64,000 nt of DNA from JADJLQ01 sp044227925 (GTDB taxonomy: Bacteria; Bacteroidota; Bacteroidia; Chitinophagales; Saprospiraceae): contig JBGAVW010000004.1 of NCBI GenBank assembly GCA_044227925.1, positions 80,143-144,142 on the forward strand. The letters run 5' to 3'. Position 1 is the first letter of the stretch. Each line of letters begins with the position of its first letter. A program made the position numbers and the translations under genes. The notes below the pieces were generated by a model. It was given only the letters and a program-made list of their open reading frames with translations, did no database searches and had not been told where the DNA came from. This document shows, piece after piece, positions 28,488-37,078 of the stretch.

Positions 28488-28748
28488 TTAAGCCTCTGCC
28501 CCTACGATATGCACAAAAGTGCGATCAAGGCGACCTTTTTTAAATTGTACTAAGCCATCGGATAAAGCGTACAGTGTAAAATCTCTACCTACACCAACTT
28601 TATTTCCAGGATGGAATTTAGTACCTCTTTGTCTTACGATTACAGTGCCAGCTGTTACAGACTGACCTCCGAATTTTTTCACACCCAAGTATTTAGGATT
28701 AGAATCCCGGCCGTTCAATACTTTACCTTCACCTTTTTTATGTGCCAT
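28488..28748 (-). CDS. rpmA: 50S ribosomal protein L27
   Basis: 86 residues. The start MAHKKGEGKVLNGRDSNPKY and GTKFHPGNKVGVGRDFTLYAL are L27 signatures. Located near the peptidyl-transferase centre of the 50S subunit. 11 bases after rplU, the universal rplU-rpmA order, ended by a strong terminator. The N-terminus starts directly at MAHKKG without the cleavable extension seen in Firmicutes. Confidence 0.97.
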   Translation of the reverse strand: MAHKKGEGKVLNGRDSNPKYLGVKKFGGQSVTAGTVIVRQRGTKFHPGNKVGVGRDFTLYALSDGLVQFKKGRLDRTFVHIVGAEA

Positions 28749-28759
28749 GGTTTATAAAT

Positions 28760-29071
28760 TTAAGCTGTGATCGAATTTATTTGAATTTGTGAAAATTGCT
28801 GACGGTGACCTCTTTTTACTTTGTAGCCTTTTCTTCTTTTTTTCTTGAAAATCACCACTTTATCACCTTTCACCACATCTGCCAGTACAGTAGCTGACAC
28901 ACTGCCACTAAGGGTAGGAGTGCCGACTTGAGTATTTCCTTCGTTGCTCACCAGGAGTATTTGATCAAAACTGACCGTATCTCCTGCTTTTGCATCCAGC
29001 CGGTGGACAAATAGCTTTTGGCCTTCTGTCACTTTCATTTGTTGACCGGCAATAGTCACAATTGCATACAT
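28760..29071 (-). CDS. rplU: 50S ribosomal protein L21
   Basis: 103 residues, family-typical. MYAIVTIAGQQMKVTEGQKLFVHRL at the start and the basic C-terminal KRRKGYKVKRGHRQQFSQI are L21 signatures. Binds 23S rRNA. First gene of the rplU-rpmA operon, with a full promoter just upstream. Confidence 0.97.
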   Translation of the reverse strand: MYAIVTIAGQQMKVTEGQKLFVHRLDAKAGDTVSFDQILLVSNEGNTQVGTPTLSGSVSATVLADVVKGDKVVIFKKKRRKGYKVKRGHRQQFSQIQINSITA

Positions 29072-29099
29072 ATTGCTTATTTTTTAAATTTTGAGAGCG

Positions 29100-29131
29100 C
29101 AAATATAGTGAAAATATTTGGAATAGCCAAA
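29100..29131 (-). promoter_or_regulatory. Bacteroidota-type promoter of rplU-rpmA
   Basis: Read on the minus strand: TTTG (29131-29128), 20 bases, TATATTTG (29107-29100). This is an exact match to TTTG-N20-TAnnTTTG, 28 bases before the rplU ATG. Confidence 0.8.
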
Positions 29132-29246
29132 TGTTTTTTATCATCCTGTTTTTAATCCAGATATCGGCTAAAGTGCTTGTTATCAATTAATTAGGTTTGC
29201 CATAGTGTATTCTGAAAGAACAAACAGGATGAACTCTTTATATAAA

Positions 29247-29801
29247 TCAGGTTAAAATATAGTCTCCGGCATTGTCTTTAGATATTTTTTTCTTAACTAA
29301 ATAAATTCTTCGGTAAATAAAGAATTTAGTCAATAAGATAAAAACAAACAGAAATATCGAAGCCAATATGGTGAACCATGAACCCCCTGAATTAAAAAAT
29401 CGGATCAGCCAATAACCAGACAATATTAAACCAAGATTTATGCTTGCATTAAGCGGGCTATCATTGAATTGTACTAAACGGTAAACTAAATTAATAACAT
29501 AAAAAGTCAACAGAATAAATAATATAACTTCAAGTATGTTGAGTGGCAGTGTAAAAATAGTCACCGTTAAATAAACCAAAGTAATCACAACAATAGCCGC
29601 CAAACCATAAAAGAAATAGGTATATTTTGTTAATTCCGCTTTATTGGATTTTGATTTTATAAGATATGCGAGAGTCTGTTTATCATAATACTTTAATTTT
29701 AGAATATCATATATGTCCTGATCGGTCTTATCCTGAGATCTCAAGGAAAGAATTTCATCTTTAACCTGATTTACATCGATTGATATTTTTGAACCAATCA
29801 T
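29247..29801 (-). CDS. Uncharacterised integral membrane protein
   Basis: 184 residues from the ATG at 29801; the earlier ATG at 29849 would add a Cys-rich, uncharacteristic 16-residue extension. The first 50 residues are soluble and helical (VNQVKDEILSLRSQDKTDQ, then DIYDILKLKYYDKQTLAYLI), which could be a small regulatory or interaction module. After them come four hydrophobic helices (from TYFFYGLAAIVVITLVYLTV to TILASIFLFVFILLTKFFIY) and a basic tail. No recognised family; stands alone. Confidence 0.55.
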   Translation of the reverse strand: MIGSKISIDVNQVKDEILSLRSQDKTDQDIYDILKLKYYDKQTLAYLIKSKSNKAELTKYTYFFYGLAAIVVITLVYLTVTIFTLPLNILEVILFILLTFYVINLVYRLVQFNDSPLNASINLGLILSGYWLIRFFNSGGSWFTILASIFLFVFILLTKFFIYRRIYLVKKKISKDNAGDYILT

Positions 29802-30105
29802 AGAAAAAATAATGCTTTTTCTTTGACAATATAGGCAATTTATCACCATGGATCAATGCTGCGGCTATCAAGATAAAGATCATTTCCCAGTGCATAATAA
29901 CAGCTTCAGAATCAATTTAAGATTTTCTAAACTTCTTTATGGAAATCGAATTTTTATTAAAAGTGAAATAATTAGAATATCAAGTATTAGAAGGTCCTCT
30001 TTGTCAATGGCATAATATTAAAAAGTGAAGTAAAATAAAATATACCAAAAAAGTAATTTTTGAAATCCACGATATAATCCATCTCGTAATTCATGGTAAC
30101 TAAAC
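29802..30105. other. Intergenic stretch with no recognised element
   Basis: 304 AT-rich bases between two divergently read small membrane-protein genes. No tRNA, strong hairpin, repeat or full consensus promoter was seen. Confidence 0.4.
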
Positions 30106-30486
30106 ATGTATTCAATGAAATTATCTTTTTTTAGTAAAATATGGGCTTTCTTATATCTGACATTTGGCCTGGGATTATTGACAGTACCTAAATTATTTAT
30201 GTCCACTTACGGAGTAGAACTGGATACCAGTGGTCAGTTGATAGCCAGAATTTTAGGTTCTGCATTGGCTGCTTATGCTGTAGCGTTTTGGATAAATAAA
30301 AACATATCCATCAATGAAAAATCTTGGTATAATTTATTATTAGCCAGTTGTTTATATAATGTTATTGATACTCCAATCGTATTGTTGGCTGTATTTAACG
30401 ACACCATGAATTCCTTGGGTTGGATTCCTGTGTTATTACACGTATTTCTGGGGATATCAATGGGGGCTTTTTTGCTGAAAAAATAG
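30106..30486 (+). CDS. Small four-helix membrane protein, uncharacterised
   Basis: 126 residues (123 if the second ATG at 30115 is used). Four hydrophobic segments: SKIWAFLYLTFGLGLLTVP, ARILGSALAAYAVAFWI, WYNLLLASCLYNVIDTPIVL and GWIPVLLHVFLGISMGAFLL, with a short basic end. The pattern recalls small DUF4345-like integral membrane proteins, but the match is weak. Isolated gene. Confidence 0.55.
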   Translation: MYSMKLSFFSKIWAFLYLTFGLGLLTVPKLFMSTYGVELDTSGQLIARILGSALAAYAVAFWINKNISINEKSWYNLLLASCLYNVIDTPIVLLAVFNDTMNSLGWIPVLLHVFLGISMGAFLLKK

Positions 30487-30762
30487 TACTTTCTACATGT
30501 CTTTATCTTTTTAAAATTTAAAACTAAAGGATCATAAAAGGCACTTTATCCGCATCTACTTATAAATTGAACAGTCAAATCAGGGTAAACCATTATTAAT
30601 TCATCGATTGGGTAATAATTTGTTATATAGGGTAATCTCAGTTCCCCGTTGGTTATTTTTTACTTAACCGTGATTGTACCAGACATGAAAATATAAGAAA
30701 CAGTTAATAAGTAAGATATACGAGGGCAATCCGTTATTTTTGTCTGTGATATCGCCAATTTG

Positions 30763-32583
30763 ATGAACCGATCCATATTTTTATTTTTTTTCATATGTGC
30801 CAGTTGGATGCTTAGTGGCCAATCAAAGGCTGTCATTGCACCGGATCAGGGTAAAAAGGGAGAGGAGATAAAAATAATCCATTCGGAATTCACCTATATA
30901 GAGGCAAATCCTGCAAATGAACTTAAAATACTCCAGGGCGATGTACAACTGTTCCATGATAGTACTTTCCTGTACTGTGATTCGGCCCGACTGGTAAATC
31001 TGATGGTGATGGCTTATGGAAATGTGGTGATCAGGCATAATGACACAGTTCAAATTTTTGCTGATTCCTTACGGTACGATGGTGCAAAGAAAACTGCAGA
31101 TTTGTATGGGGAGGTGATATTGGTAAATGGGGGACAATCTCTTTATACTAAAAAATTGCATTACGACCTCAATACATCTATAGCTTCCTATTCTACTCCG
31201 GCCACACTCAAATCAGCCAGCACCACACTTAAAAGTAAAAGAGGATATTTTCACGTGAACGAAAATATGGCCTATTTTTCAGGTCAGGTTCAAATGACAG
31301 ACCCTGAAATACAATTGCGATCTGATTCGTTGCAATTTAATACGGAGACACACACCGCTTTTTTTGTCGCACCCACACTGATGGAAAAAAATGAACGAAA
31401 GATTTATTGTGAAAGTGGTTTCTATGATGTGGACGATAAACTTGCTGAGTTTACAGGAAATCCTCAATTTGAAGAAAAAGATAAAAAAGCATCATCTGAT
31501 GTAATGAAGTATAATGGCAATGCTAATGAAATCAATTTATACAATAATGTAAAATATATCAGCGCAGATAATAAACTTCAGGGCGACACATTATTGTATA
31601 ATGAAAAGACCAAAATCATGACCATATTGGGCAAAGGCGAGATCTATACAAAGGATGGAAATGTGAGTTCTACTCAAAAATTGATTTACAATGAAAATAC
31701 AGGTGTGTTCAATACCATAGGAAGATCAAGCCTGCAGGATAGTACCAATTCATTGGAGGCTGATGTAATCATTCGCGATGGCAATTCGGGTGACCTCACA
31801 GCGGTTGGAAATGTGTATTGGATAGATACGACCAATGATGCCTCTATCAGTTGTGATTCAATGAAATTTAACAAAAAAGAAAACAGGGTAGTGGCTAGTG
31901 GTACAGGCAGGCAGCCGCTGTTTAAATCATTTACCAATTCAAACGACACATTGTATTTAAAAGCGGATACCTTGATCGTGTCTGAATCCGATTCCATTTC
32001 CAAAGCTAAAAATGTGCAGGCTTATTATAAAGTGCAGGTCTACCGATCAGATATTCAGGCAGTTTGTGATTCTCTTACTTATTCCAACTCGGATTCTATT
32101 TTTACTTTATATAAAAACCCTATGATTTGGTCAGATACCTCGCAGTTTTTTGCAGATACGATAAGGATCAAACAAAAGGAGAATCACATGGACAAAATAT
32201 ATTTGATTCAAAATGCAATGATTGTAAATAGTGAAGACCTGAAGTTTTTTAATCAGATTAAAGGTAGATTGGTCACAGCCCATTTTGACTCTACCAACCT
32301 GGCGTTGGTAGATGTAGATGGTAATGCTGAAGCGGTATATTACATAAAGGACGATGCCAAAGCGTATATCGGGGTGAATAAAATCATATGCAGTAATATC
32401 AAAATCAAATTCGGCTCAAACCAGATAGACAGGATATATTTTTATAAAAAACCGGATGGCTCCATGCAGCCGATGAGACTGGCTGATCATGAAAAACTAA
32501 AATTAAAAGGCTTTCGATGGGAATATCAAGACAAGCCAGACCGGTTGAAAATGCTTGGAATAGAAGTAGTAAATTTACATTGA
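30763..32583 (+). CDS. OstA/LptA-like envelope protein
   Basis: 606 residues from the ATG at 30763; a TTG three bases upstream is ignored. A leader (FLFFFICASWMLSGQS) is followed by repeated beta segments of the OstA type (VQLFHDSTFLYCDSARLVN, GNVVIRHNDTVQIFADSLRY, DLYGEVILVNGGQSLYTKKL, KLIYNENTGVFNTIGRS). The beta-jellyroll repeat of LptA/OstA binds LPS, so this is probably the long periplasmic protein that Bacteroidota use in lipopolysaccharide transport; lptD-like barrel sequence is not present. A TATTTTTG -7 box is at 30735-30742. The BatE-like gene follows after 6 bases. Confidence 0.83.
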   Translation: MNRSIFLFFFICASWMLSGQSKAVIAPDQGKKGEEIKIIHSEFTYIEANPANELKILQGDVQLFHDSTFLYCDSARLVNLMVMAYGNVVIRHNDTVQIFADSLRYDGAKKTADLYGEVILVNGGQSLYTKKLHYDLNTSIASYSTPATLKSASTTLKSKRGYFHVNENMAYFSGQVQMTDPEIQLRSDSLQFNTETHTAFFVAPTLMEKNERKIYCESGFYDVDDKLAEFTGNPQFEEKDKKASSDVMKYNGNANEINLYNNVKYISADNKLQGDTLLYNEKTKIMTILGKGEIYTKDGNVSSTQKLIYNENTGVFNTIGRSSLQDSTNSLEADVIIRDGNSGDLTAVGNVYWIDTTNDASISCDSMKFNKKENRVVASGTGRQPLFKSFTNSNDTLYLKADTLIVSESDSISKAKNVQAYYKVQVYRSDIQAVCDSLTYSNSDSIFTLYKNPMIWSDTSQFFADTIRIKQKENHMDKIYLIQNAMIVNSEDLKFFNQIKGRLVTAHFDSTNLALVDVDGNAEAVYYIKDDAKAYIGVNKIICSNIKIKFGSNQIDRIYFYKKPDGSMQPMRLADHEKLKLKGFRWEYQDKPDRLKMLGIEVVNLH

Positions 32584-32589
32584 CATTTT

Positions 32590-33321
32590 ATGTGGAGAGT
32601 TTTTTTATTTCTGGCCGTTGTATTCATTTCAAATTCAGGATTATCCCAAAGTGAGCTGTTCGCTTCTGCGTATTCAGACTACGCGGCAGGCAGGACAGAC
32701 GATGCGTTGCTCAAATACACCAAATTGGTGGAGGAGGGTTTCCATTCGGCTGATTTATATTATAACCTGGGATGTGTATACCTAAAACAGAATAATATCA
32801 GCCAGGCCAGATTGTATTTTGAAAAAGCCCTGAGACTCAATCCTTCCTCATCTGCGATTAAACAAGGAATAGTTAAATCGAAAGCCAGTATAGAGCCGGA
32901 CATCGAAGCCTTGCCTCCTTTCATATTGTACAAATGGTTTTTGGGGGTCCGAAATTTGCTTTCCGCATCGGGTTGGGGCTGGCTATTATTATTTTCAATC
33001 ATCTTACTTTCTGCAGTTGGTATTTTGAATTTAACCGGAAACCTTACTACCATGCTCAGAAAACCGTATATATTTTTATTATTTCCCCTATTGATTGGTA
33101 TGTTTTACCTTTCAAGAAGTCATTACGAGAATAAAAAGGAAAGTATTCTTATTTTAAATCAAAACATGCATGTGGCCCCTGACCCAAATAGCCAGGTGGC
33201 TTTACCACTCGGTGCAGGTACAAAAGTGCAGATATTGGACAGTCTCAGTGCTTGGTATAAGGTGAATCTGGAAAATAATGATGAGGGTTGGCTGCCAAAG
33301 GTAGCTCTGGCAGGCATTTAA
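32590..33321 (+). CDS. BatE-like TPR protein with SH3 domain
   Basis: 243 residues. A leader (FLFLAVVFISNSGLSQSE), tetratricopeptide repeats at about 25-95 (YSDYAAGRTDDALLKYTKLV and YYNLGCVYLKQNNISQARLY), two membrane helices at about 128-180 (GWGWLLLFSIILLSAVGIL and PYIFLLFPLLIGMFYLS) and a C-terminal SH3-like domain (MHVAPDPNSQVALPLGAGTKV). This layout is that of BatE of the Bacteroidota aerotolerance (bat) set, though batA-D are not here. It probably works in the inner membrane with the periplasm-facing OstA-like protein. Confidence 0.78.
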   Translation: MWRVFLFLAVVFISNSGLSQSELFASAYSDYAAGRTDDALLKYTKLVEEGFHSADLYYNLGCVYLKQNNISQARLYFEKALRLNPSSSAIKQGIVKSKASIEPDIEALPPFILYKWFLGVRNLLSASGWGWLLLFSIILLSAVGILNLTGNLTTMLRKPYIFLLFPLLIGMFYLSRSHYENKKESILILNQNMHVAPDPNSQVALPLGAGTKVQILDSLSAWYKVNLENNDEGWLPKVALAGI

Positions 33322-33445
33322 GGCAAATAGTTGTATTTAACAGAACCCGCGGTTTCCTTACTTTATTTAGTAGAGAACGTAATCAACAGCTTACAGAAGT
33401 ATAATTTCGTGGTCACCAGGAAAACCTGCAAGCATATTAATAAAT

Positions 33446-33475
33446 TTTGTATGAAGCCGACTTCTGTTAGTTTTG
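33446..33475 (+). promoter_or_regulatory. Bacteroidota-type promoter of the VCBS lipoprotein
   Basis: TTTG at 33446-33449, 18 bases, TAGTTTTG at 33468-33475, ending 10 bases before the ATG at 33486. The leader would be only a few bases long. Confidence 0.72.
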
Positions 33476-33485
33476 CAGTCAGATT

Positions 33486-36400
33486 ATGAAACTTTTGCGT
33501 TTGACTATTTGGGCTCTTCTTATTTTATCTGCCTGCAAAAAGAGTGAGACCGTATTTACAGCTATACCTGCAAAACATTCGGGAATCGATTTTGTCAATG
33601 AAATAGTAGAGTATGATTCATTCAATATTCTCAATACCGAATTCATTTATAATGGAGCCGGAATTGGCATCGGCGATTTAAATGAAGATGGATTAGAAGA
33701 CTTGTTTTTCGCTGGTAACCAGGTAGGTAATGTTTGTTATTTGAATACCGGTAACTTTAAGTTTAGAGATATAACTCAAATGGCAAATCTTCATAAGCCC
33801 GATGGCGGTATGTGGTCGTCCGGAGTAACTATACTGGATCTTAATGCAGATGGAAAAAAAGACATCTACATTACCAATACCTTGATTAAAAATGCATCAA
33901 AAAGGAAAAATCTATTTTATCTTAATACAGGCAATAACCCTGAAGGTATTCCGCAATTTAAAGAAATGGCTTCAGAATACGGATTGGACGATACAAGTTA
34001 TGCATCGCATGCCCAGTTTTTTGACTATGACAGGGATGGTGATCTGGATCTTTTTATCGGCACTAATTTCATTGATAGACCTGTAATGGGGCAATACGTA
34101 AAAGATGTAAATGAAGGTTGTAATGAAAACTGTGATAAACTTTATAGAAACGATTGGGACAGTCTTAAAAATCATCCTTATTTTAGAGATGTGTCGGCTG
34201 CAGCAGGCATGACATTGCACGGTTATAGCCACAGTACCTTGATTCATGATTTTAATGAAGATGGATGGCCGGACATTTATATTGCCAACGATTATCAAAG
34301 CGATGACCTTATTTATATTAATAATGCCAATGGCAGTTTTACAAATAAAGTATCCGCTATGTTTCGACACCAGTCATCAGCCGCCATGGGTAGTGACCTG
34401 GGGGATATTAATAATGATGGCAAAGCAGAAGTAATGACTGTGGAGATGCTGCCCTTTACTAATCTTAGAAAAAAGACTTTGATTGGTCCTGCAAATTATT
34501 CTTCGTATATCTATGTAAAACAATATGGATATCAATATCAATACACGCGGAATACCTTGCAGCTCAATCAGGGTATGAAAAATGGATACCCGGTATACGG
34601 GGATATTAGTTTTTTAAGTGGAGTGCATGAAACCGAATGGTCCTGGGCTCCGGTATTTGTGGATATAGATCTCGACTCATACCAGGATTTGTATATTACT
34701 AATGGGTTTCCAAAAGATGTAACGGATCACGATTTTGGTGAATACAGAAATGAAACCAGGGGGTACATAAGCGATATGGATTTACAAAACCTGATTCCTG
34801 TAGTAAAGGTCTCCAATTTTATGTATTCCAACAGGAAAGATCTTTCATTTACTGATGTGACTAAAGAGTGGGGCATGTATATCAAATCTTTCTCTAATGG
34901 TGTGGTATACGGGGATCTGGATAATGACGGTGATATGGATATGGTGGTGCATAATATCGATGATGCCCCTTTTGTATTTAGAAACAATACACTCTCTCCC
35001 GAGAAAGTAAGTAATAAAAATTACCTGAATATTCTTCTCAAAGGATCAGGAACTAATCCGGAAGCTATAGGATCCAGCGTCGATGTATTTTACGATCAAG
35101 GTAAGATTCAGACCAGGTTTGTTTTGTCTGGCAGGGGATATCTTTCCCAATCTTCATATCTCTGTTCATTTGGTTTAGATACTATTCAGGAAATTGATTC
35201 CATCAAAGTAAAATGGGCGGATGGAAGTCTTCAAAAATTTGGTAAGTACAAGGCAAATCAAAAAATTGTACTCACAAAAAATAATACTATTATTCCGGAC
35301 TTTGCAAAAATATTGGATTCCACATTATTGGAAAAAGTGAGTAGCAGCTCACTGGGTATAGACTATTTACATCATGAAAAAGATTTTATCGATTTTAATA
35401 TTCAAAAAACCATTCCGCATAAAATGTCCCAATACGGAGTGCCCGTATGTGCAGGCGATATTGATGGTAATGGTACTGAAGATATGATCATTGGGGCCTC
35501 AGCCAATGAACTTGAATTCATTTATTTACAAGATCAAAAGGGCTCATTTTCAAAAAAACAATTTGCTTTTAAAGCCAGCAATGAGACAGAAGCAGAAGAT
35601 GCAGGAATGCTTTTACTGGATGTGGATAGCGATGATGATCTGGATATGGTAATTTCGGGAGGTTCCTATGAAAATCTTATGGCCAATAAGGCAGTATACG
35701 GAGTTAGACTTTTCGTCAACGATGGAAGAGGGAATTTTACCCGTGATTCGACAGCAATAGATTCAAAGATTTGGACCTGTTCGTCAACCATTCGAAGCGC
35801 TGACATAGATTCCGATGGGGATCTTGATTTGTTTATTGCAGGTCATGTTTTGCCGGGATATTATCCAAAACATGATCGATCCTATATATTAATTAATGAA
35901 TCTACGGAAAATAAAATAAAATTTTCTGATGCCACAGATCGATGGATTTCAGATGAGTTGGGTTTACTAAATGATGCCATTTTTTCCGACTACAATAATG
36001 ATGGCAAACCGGATTTGTTGCTGGCTACCGAATGGGGACCGGTAACAATCTTGCGAAATACAAACTCAAGCTTTGAAAAAGTATTGTCAGAACCATTAAG
36101 TAAGCAACTTGGATGGTGGACGAGCCTTACTGCCGGAGATTTTGATTGTGATGGTGATATGGATTATATAGCCGGTAACTATGGGGAAAACACCTATTTT
36201 AAATGTAATGAAAAGGAACCCATCACCATCTATGCAAAAGACTTTGATTCCAACGGTAGCCTGGATCCATTTATTTCATGTTACTGGAGGGATACTGCAG
36301 GACAAAAAAAGGAATATTTTTTCCATGGCAGGGATGAAATGATAAAACAGCTGCTGTTGATTCGCCGTAAATTTCAAAAGTATGCACCTTTTGGTTTGGC

Positions 36401-37037
36401 TACTGTGAAAGAAGTGTTTCCCGGTCGGGAATTAGATAGTGCGCTCATACTGAAGGCAAATACTTTTTCATCGGTATATATTCAAAATCTTGGAAACGAT
36501 AAATTCAGTACTGTCCCTTTACCTAACCAGGCGCAGGTAGCGCCAATATTTGGAATGCAAACGTTGGATGCAAATAAAGATGGTTACCTGGACCTGGTGG
36601 TTAATGGCAACGATTATGGAATGGAATTAATTCAGGGCAGGGCAGATGCCATGAGTGGGGTAGTGTTGTTAAATAATAAAAAAGGTTGGTTCTCACCCGT
36701 TTCTATAAATGAAAGTGGTTTTTTTACAAATGGTGAAAATCGAACCATGTCGGGTATATATGTTGGAGACAAGTATATGATTTTACAGATGGTAAATCTG
36801 GATTCACTTTACCTATTTAAGTCCAGGGGACCATCTGAGAGAATTATAAAAACGGATAAGGATGAAACATATGGAATCCTGGAATTTGCTGATAGCAAAA
36901 GCAGAAAGTTAGAATTCTATCCTGGTGATGCGTATAAATCACAACGGAGTAATGTGGTTGGTTTACCTCCCGGTTCTACACTCAGGATCTTTAATTCTAT
37001 TACCAAAAAGCAAAGAATGGTAAAAGCAGAAAACTAG
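33486..37037 (+). CDS. VCBS/FG-GAP repeat lipoprotein with ASPIC/UnbV domain
   Basis: 1183 residues. The leader ends in LLILSACKKSE, a lipobox with Cys at about residue 16, so it should be anchored in the outer membrane. At least twelve FG-GAP calcium-type loops of the pattern DxNxDGxxD are visible (GDLNEDGLEDLFF, FDYDRDGDLDLFIG, GDLDNDGDMDMVVH, ADIDSDGDLDLFIAG, LDANKDGYLDLVVNG), arranged in two propeller halves. Between them is an ASPIC/UnbV segment (VLSGRGYLSQSSYLCSFGLD, then IDSIKVKWADGS). Such proteins bind calcium and often accompany SusC/SusD or act as surface adhesins; no enzyme motif was found. It has its own promoter and is convergent with the permease genes. Confidence 0.88.
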   Translation: MKLLRLTIWALLILSACKKSETVFTAIPAKHSGIDFVNEIVEYDSFNILNTEFIYNGAGIGIGDLNEDGLEDLFFAGNQVGNVCYLNTGNFKFRDITQMANLHKPDGGMWSSGVTILDLNADGKKDIYITNTLIKNASKRKNLFYLNTGNNPEGIPQFKEMASEYGLDDTSYASHAQFFDYDRDGDLDLFIGTNFIDRPVMGQYVKDVNEGCNENCDKLYRNDWDSLKNHPYFRDVSAAAGMTLHGYSHSTLIHDFNEDGWPDIYIANDYQSDDLIYINNANGSFTNKVSAMFRHQSSAAMGSDLGDINNDGKAEVMTVEMLPFTNLRKKTLIGPANYSSYIYVKQYGYQYQYTRNTLQLNQGMKNGYPVYGDISFLSGVHETEWSWAPVFVDIDLDSYQDLYITNGFPKDVTDHDFGEYRNETRGYISDMDLQNLIPVVKVSNFMYSNRKDLSFTDVTKEWGMYIKSFSNGVVYGDLDNDGDMDMVVHNIDDAPFVFRNNTLSPEKVSNKNYLNILLKGSGTNPEAIGSSVDVFYDQGKIQTRFVLSGRGYLSQSSYLCSFGLDTIQEIDSIKVKWADGSLQKFGKYKANQKIVLTKNNTIIPDFAKILDSTLLEKVSSSSLGIDYLHHEKDFIDFNIQKTIPHKMSQYGVPVCAGDIDGNGTEDMIIGASANELEFIYLQDQKGSFSKKQFAFKASNETEAEDAGMLLLDVDSDDDLDMVISGGSYENLMANKAVYGVRLFVNDGRGNFTRDSTAIDSKIWTCSSTIRSADIDSDGDLDLFIAGHVLPGYYPKHDRSYILINESTENKIKFSDATDRWISDELGLLNDAIFSDYNNDGKPDLLLATEWGPVTILRNTNSSFEKVLSEPLSKQLGWWTSLTAGDFDCDGDMDYIAGNYGENTYFKCNEKEPITIYAKDFDSNGSLDPFISCYWRDTAGQKKEYFFHGRDEMIKQLLLIRRKFQKYAPFGLATVKEVFPGRELDSALILKANTFSSVYIQNLGNDKFSTVPLPNQAQVAPIFGMQTLDANKDGYLDLVVNGNDYGMELIQGRADAMSGVVLLNNKKGWFSPVSINESGFFTNGENRTMSGIYVGDKYMILQMVNLDSLYLFKSRGPSERIIKTDKDETYGILEFADSKSRKLEFYPGDAYKSQRSNVVGLPPGSTLRIFNSITKKQRMVKAEN

Positions 37038-37078
37038 CCGGTCCGATGTATTTCTAAATGTGAATTATAGCCTCTATC

